10,549 nt of DNA, from NCBI GenBank assembly GCA_934086255.1, contig CAKOIB010000042.1:1-10549 (forward strand), read 5' to 3'. The translations under genes were made by a program, and so were the position numbers. This document shows positions 1 to 6,363 of this stretch, piece by piece. The notes below the pieces were generated by a model that saw only the letters and a list, made by a program, of their open reading frames with translations, was not told the origin of the DNA and searched no databases. The stretch is from an uncultured Bacilli bacterium. Its GTDB lineage: Bacteria > Bacillota_I > Bacilli_A > RF39 > UBA660. Numbering within the stretch: position 1 is the stretch's first letter; every line of letters begins with the position of its first letter.

Positions 1-438
1 GATGAATATTGTCTTCTTTTATTAATTTGTTATTTATATAAAGATAAAACTATTACTGCAATATTCTATGATGAAAATGATGAGTATTATGACTTAAAAA
101 AAGAACAAATATTAAGTGAAACAGAAAAAGAAAACTATTCTAATGAATGGAAAAAACTTGTAAAAGACAATAAAGAACTAAGATATATGTTAAATAAAAA
201 AGCTATATCATGTGATATTGATACATTTGATGATGAAATATTAAAAAGACTAAATAAATTAGGAAAAGTAACTACTAATGAATTAGTAATAAGTCTAATG
301 AGTAATCCAATAAGAAAAAATATAAATTATTCTAGTTCTATATATAAATATTTAATTAATAGATTAGAAAAAATAAATAAAATTAATACAAGTATAATAA
401 GTAATACAAAATATATAGAAACAAAAGAAAAATATTGA
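1..438 (+). CDS. C-terminal part of a DUF1835/DUF3658-like protein (truncated by window edge)
   Basis: The frame is open from the first base with no stop, so the gene begins upstream of the window; the internal ATG at 187 is not the start. The visible 145 residues are soluble and Lys/Asn-rich, with no membrane segment or signal peptide. Around residues 49-61 there is a pattern E-W-x-x-L-V-x-x-N-x-x-L-R, followed by a D-x-x-D-D-x-I-L helix and a C-terminal stretch with S-x-x-x-K-Y-L-x-x-R-L-E. This order resembles the DUF3658 half of DUF1835/DUF3658 proteins, whose function is unknown. The family call rests on recalled pattern only. The gene ends at TGA directly inside a strong terminator shared with the convergent neighbour. 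Confidence 0.5.
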   Translation, partial: DEYCLLLLICYLYKDKTITAIFYDENDEYYDLKKEQILSETEKENYSNEWKKLVKDNKELRYMLNKKAISCDIDTFDDEILKRLNKLGKVTTNELVISLMSNPIRKNINYSSSIYKYLINRLEKINKINTSIISNTKYIETKEKY

Positions 439-465
439 TTAGTCACAATCAATATTTATTTTTTT
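430..465. terminator. Bidirectional intrinsic terminator between convergent genes
   Basis: A perfect 11-bp stem (430-440 with 447-457) encloses a 6-nt loop and is followed by seven T at 459-465. On the minus strand the same stem is followed by a T-rich tail (complement of 418-429). It overlaps the stop codons of both flanking genes, so it can stop transcription from either side. Confidence 0.9.
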
Positions 466-1334
466 ATATATCTATAATAATATTCATCATAAGATAAATC
501 ACTATGATTATCATGCATATCAGTCGCAGCTTTAACACCAACATATCTATAATGCCATGATTCGTAAGTATAACCAGTAATATTAACTTTATCACTAGGA
601 TATCTAAGTATAAAACCATACTTATGAGCATTGTCATTCATCCATTTAAAAGATTCTGTTTTATCAAAACTAAGCATATTTCCATCTTTAGTAGAGGAAA
701 CATCTATAACAAGTCCAGTTTGATGTTCTGAATGTCCTGGTCTTGCGGTATCTTTATCAGCATTATCAATCCCACCAGTTGAAACAGCATAATCATAAAG
801 TTCTTTTTGTCTAGAGTAATTTCTAAAACCAGATTGTCCATATACTGGAGTACCATTTTTAATGGAATCACTAGATAATTTTTCAAAAGCTTCTTTTGCT
901 TCTTTTTTCATCATTCTAACTTTACTATTACCATATATAAAGTATTCACTAGATATTTCTTCTAAATCATCAGGTATGTAGTCTTTATCTAAATATAAAT
1001 ATTTATTCATTAAGATAAGGTTATCATAAGACATATCAGCTTTTTCTGTATTAGTATAATACTTATTATCAAGTCCAATATTTACATGGGTTACAACATC
1101 ACAATAATCAATTTTTTTATTTTTTTCCTTATATAGAAGGTACCTATCTATATTTTTTAAATCATAATCTTTGCATTTTTTATAATCTTTATATTTAGTA
1201 TTTCCAATTTCTATATTTTCATCAATTGTACCATTTTTATTTTTATTAAAGAAACTAATATTATTTAATTTTAATCCTATAAAAAGACAAGTAAATATAA
1301 AAACTATAATTAAAAGGTTTTTAATAACTTTCAT
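456..1334 (-). CDS. VanY/LdcB-type zinc D,D- (or L,D-) carboxypeptidase, membrane-anchored
   Basis: This 292-residue protein should remove the C-terminal D-Ala from peptidoglycan stem peptides outside the membrane. Residues 5-22 are a hydrophobic signal or anchor segment. The catalytic domain (about 130-292) has the substrate-side motif SGFR (168-171). The zinc motif S-x-H-x-x-G-x-x-x-D is at 202-211, with H204 and D211 as ligands. E-S-W-H at 258-261 supplies the catalytic Glu258 and third ligand His261. These are the hallmarks of peptidase family M15B. Whether the substrate is the D,D-pentapeptide or the L,D-tetrapeptide cannot be read from sequence. The start is fixed by AAAGGAGG five bases upstream of ATG. 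Cys16 is not in a good lipobox, so I read the N-terminus as an anchor or signal peptide rather than a lipoprotein. No vanX or vanA homologue is nearby, so this is likely housekeeping wall trimming, not glycopeptide resistance. Confidence 0.92.
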   Translation of the reverse strand: MKVIKNLLIIVFIFTCLFIGLKLNNISFFNKNKNGTIDENIEIGNTKYKDYKKCKDYDLKNIDRYLLYKEKNKKIDYCDVVTHVNIGLDNKYYTNTEKADMSYDNLILMNKYLYLDKDYIPDDLEEISSEYFIYGNSKVRMMKKEAKEAFEKLSSDSIKNGTPVYGQSGFRNYSRQKELYDYAVSTGGIDNADKDTARPGHSEHQTGLVIDVSSTKDGNMLSFDKTESFKWMNDNAHKYGFILRYPSDKVNITGYTYESWHYRYVGVKAATDMHDNHSDLSYDEYYYRYIKK

Positions 1335-1339
1335 ATATG

Positions 1340-1347
1340 CCTCCTTT
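1340..1347 (-). promoter_or_regulatory. Ribosome binding site of the VanY-type gene
   Basis: The minus strand reads AAAGGAGG five bases before the ATG at 1334. It is a near-perfect Shine-Dalgarno and fixes the start. Confidence 0.85.
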
Positions 1348-1366
1348 AAATATATATTACCACTAA

Positions 1367-1396
1367 AGTATATTAAAATAAAGAAAAAAAAGTCTA
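1367..1396 (-). promoter_or_regulatory. Candidate promoter of the VanY-type gene
   Basis: The minus strand shows TAGACT (1396-1391) and TATACT (1372-1367) separated by 18 bases. Each is about 4-5 of 6 to the sigma-A consensus. The region is extremely AT-rich, so such matches are cheap. Confidence 0.3.
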
Positions 1397-1424
1397 AAAA
1401 AATCTATTTGTCATATTTTTAACT

Positions 1425-1432
1425 GAGGTGGT
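1425..1432 (+). promoter_or_regulatory. Ribosome binding site that argues for an ATT start
   Basis: GAGGTG at 1425-1430 matches the anti-Shine-Dalgarno. Counted from its last paired GG, it sits seven bases before ATT at 1436. It is about 25 bases from the first conventional start, TTG at 1454, which is too far for normal initiation. Confidence 0.65.
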
Positions 1433-1435
1433 ATT

Positions 1436-2593
1436 ATTAAAAAAATAATAGTTTTGTTATTAATAGTGAGTCTATTACCTATAAATATTTATGCGTTAGA
1501 GACAAACTCTAAAGATGTTGAACTGACACCAGATGCTTTTTCATCAGTTATAATTGAATCATCAACTGGACAAGTGCTATATAATAAGAATGCAAATAAA
1601 CCGCATGAAGTGGCTTCTCTTACTAAAATGATGGGTTTGATCTTAGTATTTGAAGCTATAGAAAAGAATGCATTAAAAACAGATGAGATTTTAACTACAT
1701 CAGAAAACGCAAAGAATATGGGTGGTTCTCAAATATGGCTTGATACTGGTGAGAAGATATCAGTTGATGACTTATTGAAAGGTATAATAATGGCTTCCGC
1801 TAATGATGCAATGGTTTTAATGGCAGAGAGAATATCCGGTACTGAAGAAGCTTTTGTAAGTCAAATGAATAAGAAAGCAAAGGAGTTGGGATTACAAAAT
1901 ACATATTTTAAAAATAGTACAGGATTAGATGAAGATGGGGCATATTCAAGTGCTTATGACATGGCAATAATAGCAAAAGAATTAATAAAACATGAAAAGG
2001 TATTTGATTATTCTAAGAATTATGAAAGTTATATTAGGGAAAATACTGATAATAAAACATGGATTACTAATACTAATAAATTGGTTAAGTTTTATGATGG
2101 AACGGATGGATTAAAAACTGGTATGACGGATAAAGCAGGATCGTGTATGGCAGTGACTACTAAAAGGGATGGTCTTAGATTAATTGCGGTTACTATAGGG
2201 TTTTCTAATTCTAAAATAAGGAATCAAGAAACTATGGATTTATTAGATTATGGATTTAATCAATATGAGACTAAGATTATAAAGAAAAAGAATGATGTGG
2301 TAGGACAATTAACTTTGGAAAAAGCGACAAAAGATAAAATAGATTTGGTTTTAAAGGATGATGTAGTTATAATTAATAAAAAACAGGATAAAGAAAAGGA
2401 ATATACATATGATGTAAAAACTTATGATGTTAGTTATCCAATAAAAAAAGATACAGTACTTGGAGAGTTTCAAATAAAAGAGAATAATAAAATAGTAAGT
2501 AAAATTGATTTAGTAGCAAAAGAGGATATAAATAAATTAAATATGTTTAAACTTTATTTAAAAGTATTAAAAGATATACTAATGGGTAATTAA
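1436..2593 (+). CDS. Serine D-Ala-D-Ala carboxypeptidase, PBP5/DacF type (S11)
   Basis: This penicillin-binding protein removes the terminal D-Ala from pentapeptide stems and so limits cross-linking. From ATT at 1436 it is 385 residues: a signal peptide (about 1-21, Lys-Lys then hydrophobic core, ending I-Y-A), then the S11 domain. The catalytic S-L-T-K is at 61-64, S-A-N at 121-123 and K-T-G at 227-229. A beta-rich PBP5 C-terminal domain follows (roughly 260-360). The final 20 residues form an amphipathic helix typical of the membrane-surface anchor in this family. Length and order are normal for DacA/DacF proteins. The conventional start TTG at 1454 has no usable RBS and would remove the positive n-region of the signal peptide, so I prefer the rare ATT start. 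The gene is transcribed divergently from a zinc carboxypeptidase with a related substrate. A terminator follows, so it is monocistronic. Confidence 0.93.
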   Translation: MKKIIVLLLIVSLLPINIYALETNSKDVELTPDAFSSVIIESSTGQVLYNKNANKPHEVASLTKMMGLILVFEAIEKNALKTDEILTTSENAKNMGGSQIWLDTGEKISVDDLLKGIIMASANDAMVLMAERISGTEEAFVSQMNKKAKELGLQNTYFKNSTGLDEDGAYSSAYDMAIIAKELIKHEKVFDYSKNYESYIRENTDNKTWITNTNKLVKFYDGTDGLKTGMTDKAGSCMAVTTKRDGLRLIAVTIGFSNSKIRNQETMDLLDYGFNQYETKIIKKKNDVVGQLTLEKATKDKIDLVLKDDVVIINKKQDKEKEYTYDVKTYDVSYPIKKDTVLGEFQIKENNKIVSKIDLVAKEDINKLNMFKLYLKVLKDILMGN

Positions 2594-2605
2594 GAATGTA
2601 AAATG

Positions 2606-2628
2606 CTTAGACTAGTTCTAGGTTTTTT
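2606..2628 (+). terminator. Intrinsic terminator after the D,D-carboxypeptidase
   Basis: A 6-bp stem including one G-U pair (2606-2611 with 2617-2622), a 5-nt loop and six T at 2623-2628 lie 13 bases after the stop. Confidence 0.7.
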
Positions 2629-2631
2629 ATT

Positions 2632-2660
2632 TAGAATAAATATAAATTATATGATATAAT
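2632..2660 (+). promoter_or_regulatory. Extended -10 promoter of the small membrane protein gene
   Basis: TGATATAAT at 2652-2660 is a perfect TGn-TATAAT extended -10. The -35 position (TAGAAT, 2632-2637, 17-base spacer) is weak, which is tolerated with an extended -10. Transcription would begin near 2667. Confidence 0.6.
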
Positions 2661-2697
2661 ACATATAGAAATATGAAAAGTAATATGGAGGTAAAGG

Positions 2698-3063
2698 ATG
2701 AATATAGGAATTATAGAACAAATAATTGCATCGTTAGTAGCATCAATATATTTAACATACATTTTAATCGTAACAAATAGTAACTTAACAAGGATAGTAA
2801 TTGTACCTGTTTCAATGTTTACAATTAGTTTGTTTCTAAAAAATGTTTCTTTGATACTTAATAAAGATAAAATTGCTAAAATATTTAGTAAGATAAATAC
2901 AATATCATTTTTTATATATTATTTTGGATTTCTTATTTATTGGGATCATTCAGCAATAGTAGAAAAAGAATATATGTTAGTAGTTTTTTCTTTATTGTTT
3001 TGGGTTGTTGGAATATTTATTGCATATAGAAAGTATTTGAAATCAAAAAATGAAATTAGTTGA
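2698..3063 (+). CDS. Small integral membrane protein of unknown function
   Basis: I do not recognise this 121-residue protein. It has four hydrophobic segments (about 5-26, 32-54, 66-85 and 92-111), separated by short polar turns with Lys/Asn, and a basic C-terminus. It has no signal peptidase site, no catalytic motif and no conserved charged residue inside a helix, apart from a W-D-H in the third loop (about 86-88). The start is supported by GGAGG at 2687-2691, six bases upstream of ATG. It has its own promoter and no clear strong terminator. Only an AT-only hairpin near 3073-3086 follows it. It appears monocistronic, and its neighbours do not suggest a role. Confidence 0.75.
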   Translation: MNIGIIEQIIASLVASIYLTYILIVTNSNLTRIVIVPVSMFTISLFLKNVSLILNKDKIAKIFSKINTISFFIYYFGFLIYWDHSAIVEKEYMLVVFSLLFWVVGIFIAYRKYLKSKNEIS

Positions 3064-3307
3064 TGACTCAGAATAATCTATTATTGAATTTTTAATCTTA
3101 AACTTTCATATAAGGCGAAATAAAAGTAAAAAAGAAAAGTAACAAAATTATAATATAAAGTGTTGGGTTTGAATTAAAAATTGTAGTAAATAAAAAAGTC
3201 CGGTTGCAAAAATAAAAAAGTCCGGTTAGAAGTGGTTTTTTTAATTGCTATTTGTCAAAAAAGTCCAGTTAATAAAAATAATAATTTATAAAAAAGGAGA
3301 GAAAAAT
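3064..3307 (+). other. Intergenic region with a -10 box and a repeat cluster
   Basis: No gene is visible. A TATAAT at 3149-3154 without a matching -35 could start a long leader carrying the repeats at 3188-3270. TTGTCA at 3252-3257 is 5 of 6 to a -35 box but lacks a well-placed -10. The lipoprotein RBS (GGAG, 3296-3299) ends the region. No riboswitch fold was recognised. Confidence 0.45.
3188..3270 (+). repeat. Three copies of AAAAAAGTCCGGTT-like motif, about 22-bp spacing
   Basis: An 18-bp unit at 3188-3205 is repeated exactly at 3210-3227. A third copy with G changed to A (AAAAAAGTCCAGTT) is at 3257-3270. The GTCC cores sit at 3198, 3220 and 3263, i.e. steps of 22 and 43. A degenerate piece (GAAGTGGTT, 3229-3237) falls between copies two and three. 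Same-face spacing before a lipoprotein start suits an operator array, but remnants of a transposon end are equally possible. Confidence 0.65.
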
Positions 3308-3868
3308 ATGAAAAAAACAATATTAACAATCTTAGTTTGTATAGTTATTGCATTAGGTTTAACTGCATGTGGTAAATCAGATTTAGGAGAAGCAAAGAAG
3401 GATCTAGAAAAAACACAAGAAAAATATGGTTATGTAGAAAAGGAAACTGTTGACGTTTTAGTTGCTAAGTTTAACACTGAAGTAGCAGATAATAGTACAC
3501 TAAACAAAGCATCAACAGACTATTTAACTGAAAGTAACAATCAATATTGGTATGGACTAATCGAAGGTATCTCTTTAGTGGTAGTACCAGAAAAGTATAC
3601 TAATGATAAAAAAACTGAGGTTGTAAACTATATGCTTTTACATGTAGATAAGAATAGTAAGTATGAAAAAGATGCTAATTCTTATATTAAATATTTGATC
3701 AAGGCAAATAATAGCCAAATAACTGACTCTGAAATTGATACATTAATACAAGATGCAAAAACTAAAAACAACTCTGGTAAGACTTCAAATAATGGAAAAG
3801 GTATTTCAATTGGATACACAGAAAATGATGAGAAATATCAATACCAAGTTTTAAGATTATATAAGTAA
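3308..3868 (+). CDS. Secreted lipoprotein of unknown function
   Basis: The 186-residue product starts with Met-Lys-Lys, a hydrophobic core, and a lipobox L-T-A-C at 18-21. It should therefore be cleaved by Lsp and lipid-anchored at Cys21 on the outer face of the membrane. The mature part begins with a charged helical stretch (about 25-42), followed by a mixed domain with no catalytic motif that I recognise. Residues 150-170 are a Lys/Asn/Gly-rich linker before a short C-terminal strand. The start at 3308 is chosen because AAGGAGAG lies eight bases upstream and the signal peptide begins there; an in-frame extension back to 3245 lacks an RBS and would mask the signal. No clear terminator is seen after it. 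Confidence 0.85.
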   Translation: MKKTILTILVCIVIALGLTACGKSDLGEAKKDLEKTQEKYGYVEKETVDVLVAKFNTEVADNSTLNKASTDYLTESNNQYWYGLIEGISLVVVPEKYTNDKKTEVVNYMLLHVDKNSKYEKDANSYIKYLIKANNSQITDSEIDTLIQDAKTKNNSGKTSNNGKGISIGYTENDEKYQYQVLRLYK

Positions 3869-3913
3869 TTATTAAAATGTTAAAATAAGGTGCGAAGATT
3901 CCACTTCTGATAG

Positions 3914-3943
3914 GTGGCATTAAATACATTTATAATTTATAAT
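3914..3943 (+). promoter_or_regulatory. Candidate promoter of the XRE-membrane operon
   Basis: GTGGCA (3914-3919) and TATAAT (3938-3943) are separated by 18 bases. A second TATAAT at 3931-3936 overlaps. A short imperfect inverted pair (CCAC at 3901-3904, GTGG at 3914-3917) brackets the -35 and could be an operator for the encoded repressor; that is inference. Confidence 0.4.
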
Positions 3944-3961
3944 TTTATCGGAGGTGAAAGA

Positions 3962-4312
3962 ATGGAGTTAAATAATATAATACTAGAAAAAAGAAAAGAG
4001 AAAAATATGACTCAAGAACAACTTGCAGAAAAATTAAATGTTGCAAGACAAACTGTTTCTAAATGGGAAACTGGAGAAACAGTACCTGATATTGATAGCT
4101 TAAAAAAGTTAGCAAACTTACTAGGCTTTTCTATTGATAAAGCATTTGGAATTGAAGTAGAGGATGAAAATGAAAAAACAGAATGGTTAATTATTGGAGG
4201 CTTTATTATAGGTAACTCATTAGGAATAGTTTTTAATAACTATTTATTAGGATATGTTTTTGCTATGATTGGTCTTGGAATAGGATTTACAATAAAAGCA
4301 TTTAAAAAATAG
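3962..4312 (+). CDS. XRE-family HTH transcriptional regulator with C-terminal membrane helices
   Basis: This is a 116-residue protein. Residues 5-60 form a Cro/CI-type helix-turn-helix: an N-terminal R-K-x-x-x-M-T-Q-E-Q-L-A-E-K-L helix pair, then the recognition segment V-A-R-Q-T-V-S-K-W-E-T-G (about 28-39), then P-D-I-D-S-L-x-x-L-A. Two hydrophobic segments (about 73-92 and 95-112) follow, so the DNA-binding head is probably tethered to the membrane. The start is ATG 3962, with GGAGGTG seven bases upstream; a longer frame from 3914 has no RBS. It is followed 18 bases later by a small membrane-protein gene with its own RBS. The pair likely senses something at the membrane and controls its own operon. 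The ligand is unknown. Confidence 0.9.
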   Translation: MELNNIILEKRKEKNMTQEQLAEKLNVARQTVSKWETGETVPDIDSLKKLANLLGFSIDKAFGIEVEDENEKTEWLIIGGFIIGNSLGIVFNNYLLGYVFAMIGLGIGFTIKAFKK

Positions 4313-4330
4313 TTTATAAGGAGAAGAAGT

Positions 4331-4510
4331 ATGAAAAAGTGGATTAAATATTTAATGAGTACAATTATCTTTTTTATTTTATATACAACAATGACATATC
4401 TATTAACAAAAAATATAAGTTTTAAAATGATTATTATCACAACAATAATATATGCAATAATTTATACAGCAACTGATTTAATTTGTAATAAATTGTTATC
4501 AAAGAAATAA
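4331..4510 (+). CDS. Small two-helix membrane protein, partner of the XRE regulator
   Basis: This 59-residue gene has a strong RBS (AAGGAG at 4318-4323, seven bases before ATG). It follows the XRE-membrane gene by 18 bases and ends just before a strong terminator. The product starts Met-Lys-Lys-Trp and has two hydrophobic segments (about 8-26 and 32-52) and a basic tail ending Ser-Lys-Lys. No family is recognised. Its position suggests it interacts with the membrane part of the regulator or is its target; that is inference. RBS, spacing and terminator make it very likely a real gene despite its size. Confidence 0.75.
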   Translation: MKKWIKYLMSTIIFFILYTTMTYLLTKNISFKMIIITTIIYAIIYTATDLICNKLLSKK

Positions 4511-4531
4511 TTTGTGCTTATAAAAGTATAT

Positions 4532-4563
4532 GGTATCATTTTCTTAGAAAGTGATACCTTTTA
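4532..4563 (+). terminator. Strong intrinsic terminator of the XRE operon
   Basis: A 12-bp stem with one G-U pair (4532-4543 with 4547-4558) has a 3-nt loop TTA, followed by TTTTATT. Confidence 0.85.
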
Positions 4564-4580
4564 TTATGATGAAATATAAA

Positions 4581-4782
4581 TTGGACAACAAATTGAGGAA
4601 AGTGGACAACAAATTGAGGAAAGTGGACAACAAATTGAGGAAAGTGGACAACAAATTGAGGAAAGTGGACAACAAATCGAGGAAAGTGGACAACAAATCG
4701 AGGGAAGTGGACAACAAAATGAGAGAAGTGGACAACAAAATGAGAGAAGTGGACAACAAAATGAGAGAAGTGGACAACAAAA
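4581..4782. repeat. 21-bp tandem repeat array, ten units
   Basis: GGACAACAA recurs exactly every 21 bases at 4583, 4604, 4625, 4646, 4667, 4688, 4709, 4730, 4751 and 4772. The variable part of the unit drifts in order: ATTGAGGAAAGT follows the first four, ATCGAGG[A/G]AAGT the next two, AATGAGAGAAGT the next three, then the array stops. Since 21 is a multiple of three, both strands stay open. The plus frame would read a seven-residue unit V-D-N-K-L-R-K, but no RBS precedes it. I treat it as DNA-level repeat or array of binding sites. Confidence 0.9.
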
Positions 4783-4859
4783 ACTAAATAGGTTATTACA
4801 ATAAAAATAATATGGATAGTTTACTTATTTTATAAACTTAGAAAATAACGATTAAAAAA

Positions 4860-5012
4860 ATGAAACTAATAAAAGATTCTTATATAGCTAGTTTAACTAA
4901 TAAAGATATTACTAATAGTAATATGGATTTTAATGGTTATAAGTTATATGTGAATGGTAAAGCAATCAATTGGCAAATAATTGATTGCTTTTTATTTGTA
5001 CTTTTTGTATAA
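4860..5012 (+). CDS. Doubtful 50-residue ORF, possibly a gene fragment
   Basis: An ATG at 4860 opens a 50-codon frame rich in Asn, Ile and Asp, with a hydrophobic tail. There is no Shine-Dalgarno. The frame runs straight through a strong terminator hairpin and ends on the -10 box of the next gene, so its 3' part is almost certainly non-coding by origin. It may be the remnant of an older gene whose end was replaced. Confidence 0.15.
   Translation: MKLIKDSYIASLTNKDITNSNMDFNGYKLYVNGKAINWQIIDCFLFVLFV
4959..4993 (+). terminator. Strong intrinsic terminator upstream of the 442-residue gene
   Basis: A perfect 13-bp stem (4959-4971 with 4979-4991) with a 7-nt loop ends in a T run. No convincing gene feeds it except the doubtful ORF at 4860. 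It could insulate the next gene from read-through out of the repeat array. Confidence 0.8.
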
Positions 5013-5013
5013 T
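4985..5013 (+). promoter_or_regulatory. Promoter of the 442-residue gene
   Basis: A perfect TATAAT is at 5008-5013. TTGCTT at 4985-4990, 17 bases upstream, is a weak -35 lying inside the right arm of the preceding terminator. Transcription would start near 5020, giving a leader of about 15 bases with GGGAG as RBS. Confidence 0.6.
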
Positions 5014-5034
5014 GATAATATAGGGAGTGGTTAA

Positions 5035-6363
5035 ATGATACCTAAAACAAGTGAGGAACAATATCAAAAAAGAATAGAGGAAATGATTAATTATATAACA
5101 ACTACTGATTCTTTTCCAACACGTGGTGTTAAGGATGTAAGGTTTAGTGATGATTCTTGTCTAATGGGAGAATGGTTTAAGACAAATAGGTATAAATTAA
5201 ATACTTTATCTAAATCTAATCAATCTGCTTTTATTCTTGTGAAATTATCTGATAAGTATATGAAAAAAACTGATAAAAAGAATGTTGATGATAGATTTAA
5301 TCATAGGATAAAAGAGATGATAGATTTTGTAAGTAATAATAATTATTTTCCAACTTATGAAGATAATGTTAAGTTTAATGATAATTCATCTATGTATGTA
5401 TGGTATTATACTAATAAAAAAAGAATGAAAGATGCTATATCACAAGGTGATATTTATGCAAAGGAGTTGTATTCTTTAGAACAAAGATACAGAAGAAATA
5501 AACTTAAGAATAAGTATCCAAAGACTATTTATTATCAAAATAAAGAATATACTTTAAAAGAGTTTTCTAAGTATTTGAATGTATCAAAAGAGGATTTAAT
5601 AGAGTATCTTAAAGTGTTTTGTAAAGATATTTATAATATAAAGCAACCTGAGTTAGAAAGAATTAGAAATACTATTTTAAATATAAATAGACTTAAAAAT
5701 ATGGTGGATAAAGAGGAAGATATTAAGGATTCTAAGTTAGATAAGTTTATAAAAAGATATGATTTAGATCCTAAGATAGTTATTACTCATTTTGATAAAT
5801 TAATTAGTATGAATCTTTCTAAGGAAGAAGCGTTATTGTCTATAAAGAATGAGTTTAGTAATAATGGTAATAAAATATCGGTTGATTGGGTATATGATGC
5901 ATATGAAGAGTTAAATAATAGTAATGGTTTATATGATAGGGATTATGTAATAAGTTATATGATAAATAATAATACATCACTTTATGATGCGTTATTAAAA
6001 ATATTGATTGATACTAAATTAAGTAATTATAAGGAACCAAAATATATTAAAGAAGTAATATTTTATACTATTAAAAGTAATGACTATGAAACAACTAAAA
6101 ATTATACAGAAAGCTTGTTTAAATTGGATGATTTTCACATTAATATGATAAATGATATAAAACAAGAGTATGATAGGGTAATTAAGAATGAAGATGAACA
6201 AGTAGATAGGAGTGTTCTTCTTGATGAATTAATAAATAATTATGATTATTATAGTGAAAATAAAAGTATTATTAAAGAGCGATATAATTTATCTAAATAT
6301 GAGATAATGTTTATTGAAGCAAGAAAAAATGAATTAGAAGAAAAAAGACATTTACGTAAGTGA
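5035..6363 (+). CDS. Protein with two helicase-associated-like repeats, function unknown
   Basis: This is a 442-residue soluble protein with no signal peptide or membrane helix. It begins with two related repeats (about 9-66 and 88-145). Each has R-I-x-E-M-I-x-[YF] at the start, a central F-P-T, then F-x-D-[DN]-S-x-x-x-x-x-W-[FY]-x-T-N-[RK], like the helicase-associated (HA, PF03457) module usually found in tandem behind a helicase core. No helicase is present. After a basic linker (150-165), residues 166-195 look like a short helix-turn-helix. The rest is all-helical, acidic and repetitive without a recognised fold. A nucleic-acid-binding role is an inference. It has its own promoter, GGAG seven bases before ATG, and a terminator that overlaps its stop. 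Confidence 0.7.
   Translation: MIPKTSEEQYQKRIEEMINYITTTDSFPTRGVKDVRFSDDSCLMGEWFKTNRYKLNTLSKSNQSAFILVKLSDKYMKKTDKKNVDDRFNHRIKEMIDFVSNNNYFPTYEDNVKFNDNSSMYVWYYTNKKRMKDAISQGDIYAKELYSLEQRYRRNKLKNKYPKTIYYQNKEYTLKEFSKYLNVSKEDLIEYLKVFCKDIYNIKQPELERIRNTILNINRLKNMVDKEEDIKDSKLDKFIKRYDLDPKIVITHFDKLISMNLSKEEALLSIKNEFSNNGNKISVDWVYDAYEELNNSNGLYDRDYVISYMINNNTSLYDALLKILIDTKLSNYKEPKYIKEVIFYTIKSNDYETTKNYTESLFKLDDFHINMINDIKQEYDRVIKNEDEQVDRSVLLDELINNYDYYSENKSIIKERYNLSKYEIMFIEARKNELEEKRHLRK

Noticed and set aside
1284..1289. Lipobox at Cys16 of the VanY-type enzyme
   Set aside because: The residues before it (I-F-T) do not fit the lipobox at -1 and -2; read as a signal anchor.
1408..1437. TTGTCA-18-TATTAT promoter giving a leaderless carboxypeptidase mRNA
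   Set aside because: It would put the clear RBS inside the promoter and leave only the poor TTG start; AT-rich matches of this quality are common.
1454..1456. TTG start for the PBP5-type gene
   Set aside because: No RBS at usable distance, and it removes the positively charged start of the signal peptide.
3245..3307. Upstream extension of the lipoprotein gene
   Set aside because: It would bury the signal peptide and lacks an RBS; AAGGAGAG fixes the start at 3308.
3914..3961. Upstream extension of the XRE gene
   Set aside because: No RBS, covers the likely promoter; GGAGGTG supports ATG 3962.
4581..4782. CRISPR array
   Set aside because: Units are 21 bp with no unique spacers; variation is a few substitutions within the same unit.
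4544..4787. Open frames on both strands over the 21-bp array, giving seven-residue repeat proteins
   Set aside because: A 21-bp repeat without stops stays open on its own; no RBS precedes either frame, and the plus frame starts at GTG inside a terminator stem.
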